This document shows positions 36,501 through 47,070 of a stretch of DNA of 64,000 nt, one piece after another. The stretch comes from Tubiluchus corallicola (lineage: Eukaryota > Priapulida > Priapulimorpha > Priapulimorphida > Tubiluchidae). The translations under genes and the position numbers were made by a program. Below the pieces are notes generated by a model. The model worked only from the letters and a program-made list of their open reading frames with translations, did not search any database and had not been told where the DNA came from. The stretch spans positions 561,501 to 625,500 of the forward strand of contig JAQGDQ010000075.1 in assembly GCA_030141605.1 (NCBI GenBank), read 5' to 3'. Within the stretch, counting starts at the first letter, position 1, and the number at the start of each line of letters is the position of its first letter.

Positions 36501-38705
36501 CTAAACCTTGTAACTGGATTTTGTGCATTTTGTGAATTGTACTTACCTTTCTATGCAGCTTGGATGTTATTGTTATCTGAACAGGTTAGTTACTTATATA
36601 TGACAATAAAGTTAGTTTTGGAATCATACAAACACACACATTCACACATACACACTTATTTTCATTGAAAGGCCTGTAAATGTTTGTACAAGTGTTTATA
36701 TGTCTTTTAAGTTTTTGAAAGATTAACAAAGTACAACATATAAGTGAAAAACCATAATATAGTTATTGTCGAATATTTGTACCTAGCGATATTTTTCTCG
36801 TTTTTAGTTATTGAGAGTTTGTAAACTGTAAATAAAAAATCCTTCTCAAAATGCAATTCCTAAACTACTTTCAAGAGCTCCTAACAAGTGTTATTTCACA
36901 TGATTGCAGGTCCTACTGAATTTTCTAAGATAAACGCCATAAAATATAATAAAAGTAGTGTCAAGTCTTAAGTTACACAAAATGTTTTTAATTGAGCAAG
37001 ACCTGCAAAATGTTAAATTGGCCTTCATTTTTACAAAAAATGTGATGGTAATAATTTTCAAAGATTCCACAATGCGCATTTGGACAAAATGATCTAAAGC
37101 TTTTGCATGTGTCATTTTGAAATGGTTAAAAAAACAAACTTTCATTTGTTACTGCATTCTTAGTTTCAAAAAAATCCTGTGTGTCCTTCATAAAAAGAAA
37201 ATTCTTACATAGTGCTTTACGGAAATGATGCCTACACAAGTGCGAAAATGTGTGAAAATTTTAAACCAAGGTATCGTGGGGATACTCTTGCGATGACCGA
37301 AAAGTCCAACAGTCGCCAAAATATTCACGTAGCTGTATTTTGTTGGTCCTGGTCGCAAATCATTCACGCAAATTGCTAAAAATTTTGCAAGATTTTGTCG
37401 ATTTTTTGTGAGTTTGGGGGTTTTTTACGAAAATTGCGAGAATGTCACACGAAATTTGCACGTATTTACGCTATTTTGTGACTTCTGCGACACCTAAGTC
37501 TTATGCAACAAGGCTACTGTTGCGTGACATTCGTGCAAGTGTATTGCAATTATTTCATGATAATATTACAGAATTTTCATAAAAAAACATGCCGGACAAT
37601 TGAGGTTCTTCAAAATGCCACCAAAATGCTGAAAATAGTCACAAAGTTATCAAAGCATTCTCAAAAGCGTCTCAAAGCATTCTTCGTTTTTTCAAGATGT
37701 ATGTCAGGAATAGTTGGTAAGATATATGCTTCAGCTTTACGGCAGTTTGGAGAAGTTATGGCGAGGTGCCAAGTTTTGCAACTCCGGTGACAAACTTTAA
37801 GCATTTTAAATTTTCTGCCAAAGCCAGTGACCTTTTTCGTGACAATGGTAAATACCCACGAATGTTTTGCGACTATTTGGGGAGCCTTTGGAGCCTATTT
37901 AGCAACTGCTGGACTTGCAAATGCAGAGGGCTAGACATGCGAAAGTTGCATTGTTATAGTAGATACTTAGGACGGGGCCCTGAAAGTGGTGTGTTGAAAC
38001 TGCTCCTAGGGCTTTGAATTAAATTCAATTTGCTTTTCATAAATATTTAGATAATGTGGGGTAGATGTGTACCCAGGCTTTCAAAAAGCTGGGATTCTTT
38101 AAGGGCCCCAAGATAGGAGCCAATATGCACAACACTGAACAACTCTAAAATTATAGCAAGTAGGGTCGCAGAACTTGAAGACTGCTGGCTTGGTAAAGCT
38201 GGGATTATTCTTATAAAGTGAAAGCCAAATTGTGAAACTTGGAACATCTATTTTTGATGCTAACATTTTATGTTAATGTTAACACACAAGTGCAGATGGC
38301 TAGACACACGACACTCGCAGGATAGATACCTTGGTAGAGACAATGAAAGTGGTGTGGTGAACAGTGACCTCTGTGTCAAAGGCTCACAAGTGACCTCTAT
38401 CAAAGGGTCAGACACTAAGGACATCAGGTGTAACCACAGTCATGGCATTACACTCACATATGTGGATCTGAATTCTTTCAGTCTAGTCATCACTATCACA
38501 GCTATAATGAATAGTACGTTAATGATGATGAAGAAAATTAAAATGCAGATCTAAAATTTCCGCTCTGCTCATGTATTTGTAAGTGCAATTATTGTTTTTG
38601 TTTACTTAGCAATCTTATTTGATATTTACTTGTTTATTTACAGGGTCATCACACATACTTACTCCAGAAGGCTTTCTTGATGATCTAAATGCTCTGAATA
38701 ATTAA
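21519..38705 (+). CDS. STXBP1: Munc18 / syntaxin-binding protein (Sec1/Munc18 family), complete
   Basis: Sixteen exons: 21519-21546, 21713-21847, 23110-23186, 24416-24491, 25116-25219, 25677-25825, 27665-27749, 28835-28965, 29370-29489, 29726-29939, 31661-31799, 32754-32863, 33883-33987, 35435-35523, 36139-36293, 38644-38705. All are GT-AG; phases agree throughout and sum to 592 codons plus stop, against ~594 in vertebrate STXBP1. Strongly conserved blocks: [130 protein letters not shown] and a final HILTP. SM proteins clasp closed syntaxin and template SNARE assembly for vesicle fusion at the plasma membrane. It is cytosolic, with no signal peptide or TM segment. Similarity is to the STXBP1/2/3 group; the symbol is by best resemblance and it may be a single pre-duplication orthologue. 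Confidence 0.96.
22190..22338 (-). mobile_element. tRNA-derived SINE
   Basis: On the minus strand there is an A-box-like TAGTGTAATGGTTAGCAT followed about 25 bp later by a B box GGTTTGAGTCC (plus-strand 22273-22283), the spacing of a Pol III promoter. A tRNA-unrelated body continues to about 22190. The cloverleaf is incomplete, so it is a SINE head and not a working tRNA. It lies in Munc18 intron 2. Confidence 0.7.
26020..26140. repeat. Degenerate tandem duplication, unit about 60 bp
   Basis: TTGTCCCATTGTCTTATTTTAG recurs as TTGTCCCATTAGCTTATTTTAG some 60 bp on, each followed by AGGATCC/GGAATCC-like sequence, in Munc18 intron 6. Confidence 0.5.
27027..27385 (+). mobile_element. LINE 3'-end fragment with ATG-repeat tail
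   Basis: The plus strand encodes, with shifts, WFGHILRMPDD-like residues ([19 protein letters not shown]), then [19 protein letters not shown] and IMSEDV before a stop and a short ATGATGATGATAAAG tail. The order 'H-x-RMPDxRxPK...', 'W...A.DR..W' is the usual C-terminus of invertebrate RT-LINE proteins. It lies in Munc18 intron 6, in sense orientation. Confidence 0.7.
29291..29370 (+). repeat. 41-bp tandem duplication carrying a duplicated splice acceptor
   Basis: Two near-identical 39-41 bp copies (TTGGGGTATGG... and TGGGGATATGG...) each end in TTTTTATTGATTGGTAG. The second AG (29368-29369) precedes Munc18 exon 9; the first (29327-29328) is a competing acceptor 41 nt upstream that would shift the frame and reach a stop. 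Confidence 0.85.
30693..31331. mobile_element. TA-flanked MITE (639 bp), Tc1/mariner-like ends
   Basis: The left end is AGTCCTCGCTTGATGA and the reverse complement of the right end is AGCCCTCGCTTAACGACA, imperfect inverted repeats flanked on both sides by TA (30691-30692 and 31332-31333). GCATTAAG/GCTTAGC-like subterminal motifs occur at both ends and a CATTCAGTTGC motif is repeated inside. No ORF of note. It fills most of Munc18 intron 10. Confidence 0.7.
31840..32010 (+). repeat. Degenerate minisatellite (GTTAGCTGGTT-containing unit)
   Basis: Three to four decayed units of about 40-45 bp built on TTAGCTGGTTG...GAATTTnTTnTTT, starting directly after Munc18 exon 11. Confidence 0.65.
34332..35121. 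mobile_element. Candidate MITE with CAGTAGGTGCC-type inverted ends
   Basis: The left end (AGTAAGTTCCAGTTAATAGA) and the reverse complement of the right end (AGTAGGTGCCATTTATTACA) match at roughly three quarters of positions, followed by ACTCG/ACTAG. CAGTAGTTGCTG at about 56433 and GGCACCTACTG at about 28642 look like single ends of the same family elsewhere in the window. The target duplication is unclear (TA at the right end only). It lies in Munc18 intron 13. Confidence 0.5.
37200..38600. repeat. Unclassified repeat-rich block in the last Munc18 intron
   Basis: Two features stand out. From 37240 to 37540 there is a cluster of TTGCGA/TCGCAA-type motifs in both orientations. A roughly 80-bp segment at 37918-38005 (GGCTAGACATGCG...CTGAAAGTGGTGTG) recurs in diverged form at 38287-38367 (GGCTAGACACACG...ATGAAAGTGGTGTG). 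GC content is higher than the surroundings. No terminal repeats or coding sequence were recognised. Confidence 0.5.
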
Positions 38706-39775
38706 ACACTATTGTGCAACTTATTTCTCATTCTGCATACACTCTTCATGTTAGTTTATGTTTCTTAAATTTGTAATATAGCACCTTTAAGTATTTTATT
38801 GTGTAAAAACTTTAGCTTTTAAAGGATTTGCAATGATTTGAACGAAATAGCTTCTTGGTCAGACTTAACGTGACTACGGAGCCAGACATGGAGACCACTG
38901 ATAAACTTTTTGTTTGCTATCTTACCTCCTTCCACCTGCATATTACAGTTTTTTCTGTATTGCAGTATCTAGAAGCTTTGCTTCCTCAGCATTGTTCTAG
39001 TTAAGGGTATCGTGTAATTTTCCTTAGTTTAGTTACCCAGAATTTTGTAGTTATCATAGTAATCAATTCATACATTGTGTAATGATCAAAAATTTGAGAA
39101 TTGAATTTTCTCTTTTTCATTAACTTGGTTTGCATTGGAGTTGTTGTTCTCGCATATAAGCCTAGTAATATATAGCAATAATACGTATTAAAAGTTGATA
39201 TCTGCCTGATCTCATAGTCAACTTCTGATAATAATATTAATGATTTTTGCTTTTAATTGATTGCTAATTATAAACTGAGTATTATTTTATACTATTCAAG
39301 AATAACATGAATGACACACATTCTAAGCGTTGATGTTATATTAGACATCCAGGTGGTGTTTATCATATCATTTTTATATAAAAGTTGTTGTTTGTTTGTT
39401 ACATAGTGATTTGTTTATGTCTCACATCCTTTTTGTAACATTTTCTTGCCATTGCTGGTGCCAATTGAAATGCTATTACACTGGTGTGAGCTGTTAAGTC
39501 ACATGATTGTTGTATGTAGCAATATACGATCGATACCCTGTGTGGTCATTGGTCTGTGCAGGGTTTGGTGCTTATCTGCTAGTCTTCTGGTGGATGTTTA
39601 GATTGTTTTATAGTTTCATCTCCTGGTAACACTTATCAGTCTGTTACTGCTTTTGTAATACGGTCTTGTGTAACATGAAAAAATGTAATTATAGCCACAA
39701 GAAGTTATGTTTATAATTTTTATATCTTTACTTCTGATATTTACTGTTGAATAAATTACCAAACTTGAAATTTGT
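38706..39775 (+). other. Munc18 3'UTR
   Basis: AT-rich sequence from the stop codon to a canonical AATAAA at 39750-39755 followed within 25 bp by a GT-rich TTTGTTGTAATGTTTTG stretch, the expected layout of a cleavage site. Length about 1.07 kb. No ORF or repeat of note. Confidence 0.7.
39750..39755 (+). terminator. Poly(A) signal AATAAA of the Munc18 gene
   Basis: Canonical hexamer with a T/GT-rich downstream element, 1.05 kb after the stop codon. It is the best-placed signal before the intergenic region, though not the only AATAAA-like string nearby. Confidence 0.6.
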
Positions 39776-41510
39776 TGTAATGTTTTGTTTATATGTACTG
39801 TACGTAGTTACTTTAAGCAGGCACTACATGTTTGGGAGGAAGGATGTTGTACTTTTTTTACATAAATCCTCGCAAACCATCTCACACAGTACAACAACTA
39901 TCATTTTAGTGATAAAATTCTCTAATTTTAAGTAAGTACAAGCGCTAGCTGCAGTATAACTGCTCTGGAGTATGATAACTCCTTCCAGCCACGTGTGGCA
40001 CAGCTCTGCACACTAAATCTTGGACATTATCATTGGATTTGTATACAGTGCACTGAATACAGCTGACATTTTCATGTTGAAAATAGATTTACTGGGTAAT
40101 GTTTGGCGAAAATTATCTAAAGTAAGAAAGAACTTTGTCTCAAAGAAAGCAAACTGCTAAATACTGCAGAGCCTCGTATATAGCAATGAGCAAAATTTGT
40201 TGCACTCCTATGCAATGTAATTTCATCCACTTTCACTGTGAAACCTGGCTCTTAATCAGTTTACACCTTGAACTCTTGGCGAAGCAGGTTATTGGTGATT
40301 TTTCTGGCGGTAATAAGAAAAACAGGAACCTTGCGCCGTGTGAAACCTTTTGGGATGTGTAATAGGAGAAGACCTAACTGACTACTTACTATTATGACAC
40401 TGCAAATAGGTGACATATACCAGCGGCTGATTTTACTAGCGGTTACAGAATGATTAATTTTACGCTGTAAATGTTTTCACCACTGCTGACTCTTTAACGA
40501 CTGGGTACGTGTAAAAGGTACTGGTATACGAGTCTGATTTTTGCGCGCGATAGTTTTGTGCCTGCAAAAGCAGGTGGTGTAGTCCAGGGGCAATATATTG
40601 TGCACAATATATTAAGAATCCGGCACCTCGAATTCATTTTTGGCACTTGTTGGTTTGCAGTTATGTGGTCTATAATTTCTAAAAAATGGGTTACGTTTTT
40701 ACAAACTAGGTTCAAGGTCTTTAAAGTAAAATGGGACACTATATGCATAATACATGGATTCAGGTTATTTAAAGTAGTCTTATTCAAGTACTGAATAGAA
40801 GACAAACGTACTGAAGGACTCTGCATCGTACTAACCTACATTATTATGAAGGTCAGGGTAATTTCAAGGTCAAAAATGTAAATGTCGAGATTTTATCATA
40901 TGAAAGTATACATGTTTTTCTCGGAGCAAAAGTTGTACAAAAGTCAAAAATTGTAATTGATTTAGCTGCTACTAACTACTTGTCTGTCTTCCTGTTTGTC
41001 TGCATAGCCATATGTCCAAAAATTATTATCGCAAAATGATATGATAGCTTATCAGAAACATTGGTTAACAAATGAAAAGTTAACAAAATTAGATACATTG
41101 TTATCAGCATACTTCGTTAATAGAGCGTCTGCTATGAAGGAGAATACACAATATAGAAAAAATATAGCTAGGTAAGTTAAAACTGTGAGAACTAAAAGTA
41201 GTCGTTGCTTAGCAATAAAGTTGGACAATGTATCTTATCCAATCGTGAAATGTTGATCATTTTTCATTACAAATACTCACGTTTTTTCTCGCTTCTTTTT
41301 CTACTTTTTTCTTTTATTTTACTGCGTGTTTACCAAACAATGTGTTTCAAGTGTTATTAACAATGAAAACTGCAAAATGGCGAGACTGCCCTATCCTGTG
41401 GTACTGTGGTAGTTAGTCTATTAACATAATTTCATTGCGACATAATGATATGTTTTTATTTTTATGCCTCCTATTTTCTATAGTTTTAATTATGTATGTA
41501 ATATGCTTAC
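39776..41510. other. Intergenic sequence with no gene seen
   Basis: AT-rich. Short overlapping frames on both strands at 40494-40826 have no recognisable domain and I do not call them. Confidence 0.5.
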
Positions 41511-41732
41511 CATTTTGTTAGTATATAGAGTTGTTTCACTTGCTGCTTCGACGTAAATGGCGCACTCATCAATAACAGATGCTGACACCAATTGACATTG
41601 TTGCTTGTTGTTTGCGCTCTTTTCCACAAAACCCCAACAAGTTTCTTCCTGGAAGCACACTGCCTCACTCTCTATAGTGCTAGAGGTTCTTATGGTATCT
41701 AACGTACTTGCTGTTACGTTCACAGCTAAGTT
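41511..41732 (-). CDS. Candidate internal exon encoding a Cys-containing, PAN/apple-like extracellular segment
   Basis: On the minus strand a 222-nt open segment (74 codons, phase 0-0) is bounded by ...CTCATCAG and ATG|GTAAGC, good acceptor and donor contexts. It encodes NLAVNVTAST..., then EAVCFQEETCWGFVEK, then QQCQLVSASV and ECAIYVEAA. The spacing C-x5-C-W-x-F...C-Q-L is reminiscent of PAN/apple modules, where the second half reads 'C-x-x-F...C-x-L'. The frame stays open upstream to 41870 and encodes a hydrophobic stretch (FFFLLITIA), so a longer exon with a signal anchor is possible. No ATG begins it and no neighbouring exons were identified, so it may be part of an unrecognised gene or chance. 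Confidence 0.35.
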
Positions 41733-42235
41733 CTGATGAGCATGATAATAAGCTTTTTGGATGGTCCAGTTTGCTATCGTTATTAATAAAAAGAAGAAAC
41801 GCTTGCATTTTATAACAAAATTTGCAATAAGACTATCAGTACTGTTTGCACGTTGTAAAGTTTTCCTTGTCTACTACTGTCTACGGGCTTATCTGTTGAA
41901 TACTGATCAACAGCATACGTTTTTATCATCTTAGTGCCCCTTTTCGGGATAGAGTGTGTTTGGCGGCGTTGAAATCTGGTGAATTTCCAAGCCATTCAAA
42001 TGAATAGAAAAAATTAATTCCAGAATTTTCAGAAAAAATTCAACTGTACACCTCAAGATTATAGGCTGTGCGAAACTTATTGGGGCTTCTGCACGAAATT
42101 TGAAGGTATGATAGAATCGTAATTAACTTAAGAGTAACTTAGATGTAATAAACAATTCTGTACTATTACTCGTTGTTTTACCACCACCACCGCCCGCCCA
42201 GCAAAAGGTTATGTACCACCCTGTACATAATACCA

Positions 42236-42645
42236 AAATCAGTTTATTTACATACTTCCACCTGTCACAGTAGTTTCACTGAAGTATACAAAATCACAAA
42301 ATCCTGTACAACATAAACTATTCAGCTTTTGTCGACGTACTAACACAAGCCGTGCATTTCACGTATTCTTTTGTGAATAACTACTGTTTACTTATCTGTA
42401 ACATATCATTATTTTCCACAGAAAAGGCATTTCCTGATGCAAACATCTGTCTGTTTGTTTTTCTATAATGAAGAAGTTCAGTTTGTGATTTTTTTCATAT
42501 CAAATTCAAAACTCCGCAAGCCAAGATCCAGCATCCAGCTGACAGAGCTGTTTGTTGCAGTGTTGGTAGCCGAATGGTCTTTTGGGTTTGCTTCGTGTGA
42601 ATTGCTCGATGGGTTCAACACTCGCTCAGAACTATTCATAGCGTT
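42236..42645 (+). pseudogene. Broken duplicate of DNA ligase III exon 12 with flanking introns
   Basis: This block aligns with 57396-57885 in the ligase III gene. Shared: TCAGTTTATTTACATACTT (copy) against TTCAGTTTAATTACGTACTT (source); an acceptor-like ACAG; exon start AAAGGCATTTCCTGATGCAAA against AAAGCATTTCATGATGCAAA, giving KAF-x-DAN-x-CLFVF; and beyond it GACAGAGCTGTTTG and the intron after it. The copy lacks the middle (second half of the exon, the donor and about 70 bp of intron), jumping from TTTGTTTTT to TATAATGAAGAAGTTCAG. Because introns are included it arose by DNA duplication, not by retrotransposition. It cannot encode a working exon. Confidence 0.85.
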
Positions 42646-45600
42646 GCATTTTCATCGTCGCTTTACTATCCGACCATATACCACAACCCCTGTGCTTAAA
42701 TAGGATAAGCAATTGAGCTTATTTCGAAAAAGCTTAACCTTAAAGGAAAAGTCAAGTCTCTCAAGTCAAGCAAAAAGACACGCTAATCAGGTACTTGCAA
42801 CCAGACCAGAGTTATGGCTGTGAGGATGATGAAATACAGTGAAATGGATGTAGGTGAATTAAGAACTCAACGATTTTCTGCTAAAAAGGTAGGGTGAAAA
42901 TCTGGCCAAGAGTACGCACCTGAAGAGTGAGCAGCAGGTATAGTAGGAATTTTGTTTGCTCCTGAAGACCCCGGACGTACAATAGGATAATAAATTCAAT
43001 TTCAAATGAAATCAACACAAACTTTAAATGGGTGATTGTATAATTGCGGTGAAATAGTACACTATAATACATGTATAAGCTAACACGCATGTCCCATTAT
43101 ACTAAATTATATTGAACAAAAATTCAATTGAGGATTGTGAGGATGGGTTTAATTGACCTTTGAGTTGTGAGCGATAGAAATATGTTTGCCTAGAGCTTCA
43201 AACTACCTAGAGCAGGTCCCGAAAAGAATTATTTTAGCCAGCTAAAACTGAGCTCTGTGAACTAAATACCCGTCTGCCCCATCACTTACTATAATTATGC
43301 TCGCAGAATTGCATACTTTTTGAAAATTAATGCCAACCAAAATCTGTAAATTAATTGCTTGCGCACAGTACACATTTTATGGTCTAATGTGGATTTGAGC
43401 TATGTAACTATTTTAAAGTTGTTGCTAATTTGTTCAATGACTATTTTTTTCCTAAACACAGTTAAACACAACTCCAGAATAGCAGATTCAAATTTTTGAA
43501 TGAACTGCAAAAGTTCTGCTTCACAGCGTCCACATTGTCAACTAGCTTAATTGCTTATTTTTTTTTCAAAATTTAGTAATCGTGCCCTAAAGTAAGTTTA
43601 GTTTGGCTGGAGATAAGTAATATTTAGATTTTCTAACCTTCTTTAAGCAAAGCGTTGTTCGTCAAGTCCCTGATAAGATTGTGACCTTAATTACGATGTC
43701 AATACGATGCCTGGAACACAATACAGTAATATCACCACAACTACTATTATCACCAGTCGCCACTGCCGCAACTAACACAACTGCTTTCACTCCCTTCAGC
43801 ACCAGCACCAATAGCAAACTATAACGTCAATAAGGATTTTTTTCCATAACAATAAAAATAATTCAACAACACGGCGAATAAAATTTTAAAATTAAAAGTA
43901 TTGTCTGCTTCGTGCTCTATGCTCTGCAGTCAGATAAAATAAGCTCACATGTATCGAGTCACTATACCAGACACACCTTGTCAATTAATACTCATGTAGA
44001 TGGTAACTTAAAATTTTATCATGAATAATACATTTTCTCTCTGATGGTATTTCCAACTTAGCTTGTGAGAGACGTGCACCTCATTTGGAATCATAATTAT
44101 CATTTTGATCCTATTCGCTTTTGTTGCTACTTAACGTGTTAACAATGCAAATTTGAGATTTGTTGTCTGATGATAATTTATTCTTATACAACGCCTAGAC
44201 ACATATTAATATTAATATTAATTTTGTCATTAATTTCTAATATTATTGAAAAGTGAAAAATGATCAACTGTAACACTGTTACAAAAATACACAGCCTGGG
44301 TGGGTGGGGTAAGGGGGAGCGCCTGCATGTATACCCAACTAGTTTCTATGCTGAGCTGAACAAGGACTCTGTTGTCTAGAAATTCTCGACCGTCTAGCAA
44401 AGCATGAAAGCGTAAACAAACTTCAGGCGAAATAAATTTGAACTTATCGCTAAGAATTTGCGCATTGCTGGCTAGAAAATGAAACGCGAAGAAAGTATAG
44501 TTTCAAATTGCATACAGAGTAAAAAGTAATACTCCAATAAGTGAAACACCAGCAAGAGTCGCCTTAAAGAAAGCCTTAAGACCTTGCAAAGAAAAACCGC
44601 CTGGCAAACCATATCTGAAATATAATGTTGACATAAATTTGGTCACTATAAATTCAATCACTGAGTCTTGGTGGAAGAAGTGTAAATCGGTGGGCGGTAA
44701 AAATGGCACATGACTTTCAGCTGTGAACAATTGAATTTAATTTTGTTCTCAGCAAGACCAGTATTTAACTGAGCGTAAGTTTGTACTGAATTCTATTTGC
44801 GACAAAGGTGGCTGCAGAGTAAATAAACCATCAGTAATTTTACACTTTAGTTAAGAATTTCATAGATATATGTGTGAAAAATTAGATAGATATGTGTGTG
44901 TGCGTGAAGCACAATCTTATAGGGCATTGCGCATTTGTAGCGCATAGACGTTAAAGCATGGCTCACTATGTCTTCCAGCCTGGACTGTTTTCAAATCTTT
45001 GTATTATACATAACAACAAAATTGCACGTTTGATGTTTGCATTTGTTCGACATCCCTGTGTACTGCAAGCTGCCGTGCCACAGCACCTTATGTCAGGTGT
45101 GTCTTACTGGTACATGGCGAGTAGGTATGTGGTACTGAGGTACATGGTGAGGAAGTACAAAAAAGGTTGTACTGGAGTGCCTCATATAGTGTTCTCAAGC
45201 GCCAGCTAAAGTATTACTTTCATTTACCTTTGATGATTGGGCGAAACTGTAAATAATATAATAGCTTTTTGTCCATTGTTGCTTCGTAATTGTACTGTTA
45301 ATGTCGTAGATCCAGTTAAACACTGTAATTGTTAATACTATGCCATTCTGGTGTGTAACCGGGTTGAGGTCTTTAATTCTCAGCTAACAGAGTTCATTTA
45401 TTTCGGAATGGGGCATGATGCATTCCAGGATAGTAATGGTCCAGTTTGCAACTTAGTGTGAAGCATCAGTGGCGCGCCATGCCTTAGTATTTAACGAATT
45501 CTGATCATTGACAGTCCTGAGCGTAAATCTGTTCCTGTTTCTGCATCTTGGTTTAATAAATTTTATATAAACCTATGCTTTGCAGCTCCACCCCACATAC

Positions 45601-46096
45601 AGTTTAACATTAGTAATGTACTGGAAAGACCCACAAAAACCTATTTAGAAAAAATATTTGATTTATTTACAGTGCCATCCCAAAAAACCAAATTAAAATA
45701 GCAGATAAAAAATGCAGATAAAAGTCGAAAATAAGCAACAGTATACGTGCAGTTTACTTTAATATGAAACATTCATTAATCTCTCTATGCAAATTTTGTT
45801 TAACCATATTTGTTAGGCAGTATGAAAGAATGCATTTTTTCTATTGCAAATGACAGATCACACATAAAAGTTTTAAAAATTAAGTATGGTAAAATGTTGA
45901 TGCATATCAGCAACAGCTGTGAAAACACTCAGAGCAACAATTATAGTAATAATAGTATGCATGCCTACCCAGCCAAGAATGTTATGTCATGCTGATGTGT
46001 TACTCATGTTTTGATGAATTCATGCCTGATGTCATGATGAATTCACAACATGACATAATGACCTCAGTCTATAGTTAACACAATTTCTTATGTTTA
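42646..46096. other. Intergenic sequence, no supported gene
   Basis: AT-rich, with an AC/CCA-rich patch near 43730-43830 and a G-rich patch near 44290-44325. A minus-strand frame at 44503-44730 encodes a C-terminal hydrophobic stretch (LAGVSLIGVLLFTLYAI) that could be a membrane segment, but no splice partner or homology was recognised. Confidence 0.5.
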
Positions 46097-46830
46097 CACG
46101 GGTAGAAAAAACCAGACCCGAGTACCTGGTTGTTAAGATTCAGCGGCAGTGAAAAACTGTAATCATTTAGGCGTATATTCACAAATAAAAGCAAACACTG
46201 GTTCATTTTAACTAACTGTTAACAACAAGCATTCATATATTATACCCTGAGAGCCTGAATACCCGAGCTGTAAGTCGCGAAAGTTAGTGTTTTCCCCCAA
46301 AAGGCATTTCACTGACATTTTTATTTGCCGACTTCTTAATTACTTTATTGCGTGCTTATCAATTGATCAGGTATGTCAACTTGGGTAGTAAGCACTGTTA
46401 GTACGGCGGAGGGATCAAATAATCTATACTGTCCTTTTGGGTTTTGCTAAACTTAATAGTCCGTTCATTCATATCTTTGTTAGTGGCCTGAAATAGGTTT
46501 TCAAATGTTAATAAACAATTTCATTTGGATAATTAACCTCTTGGTAAAGAAATCATAGTTTTCTTTTTGTAAGTCACCCCTACGGCAAAACTGATTTGAT
46601 ATGCCATCTCCCTCCTGACTCGCTGCCAATGCCAGCCGGTAGTACATGTAGTCTGCTAGTAGGTGCCTACTGTAAAAGCACTCAGCAGAAGTGGCATTTA
46701 ATGTTTAAATTCTCTAACAATGGATATCGTATTACAAAATTGAATAATGCCAGCATTTTCATTATTGTAACCAGATGGAAATATTAGGCTCCGGTAATAA
46801 ACAATCAGGGTAATTACTCGGGTAGCCGTG
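46097..46830. mobile_element. Candidate TA-flanked MITE (734 bp)
   Basis: The left end CACGGGTAGAAAAAACC and the reverse complement of the right end CACGGCTACCCGAGTAATTA share CACGG-x-TA at the tip and CCCGAGTA just inside (46118-46125 on the left). TA flanks each end (46095-46096 and 46831-46832). The inverted match is short and interrupted, so this is tentative. No ORF. Confidence 0.4.
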
Positions 46831-46859
46831 TATCAATTGGAAAACACTAGGAATTCCTA

Positions 46860-47070
46860 TAGTTTCTACTGACATCAAGTTCATTCTGACTTCATAGCAA
46901 CGTCATATCATGATGCCTTAGTGAGCTTATATGTGTCAATTCATACTGACATCACACCATGACATCTCAGTGATTCACGTGTTTAAGTTCATGGTGATAT
47001 TATACATTGATATATCAGTGAATTCATATGTTCGAGTTCATACTGGCATCATATCATGACTCAAGTGTGG
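46860..47070. repeat. Degenerate minisatellite, unit about 57 bp
   Basis: Three to four decayed copies of a unit containing GTTCATACTGACATCATA, CATGACATCTCAGTGA and TTCATATGTT. A related stretch at 45995-46070 (GATGAATTCATGCCTGATGTC) lies just outside the neighbouring MITE candidate, so the array may have been split by that insertion. Confidence 0.7.

Noticed and set aside
39747-39935. Short plus-strand open frame after the Munc18 poly(A) signal
   Set aside because: It is hydrophobic AT-rich translation with no homology or splice signals.
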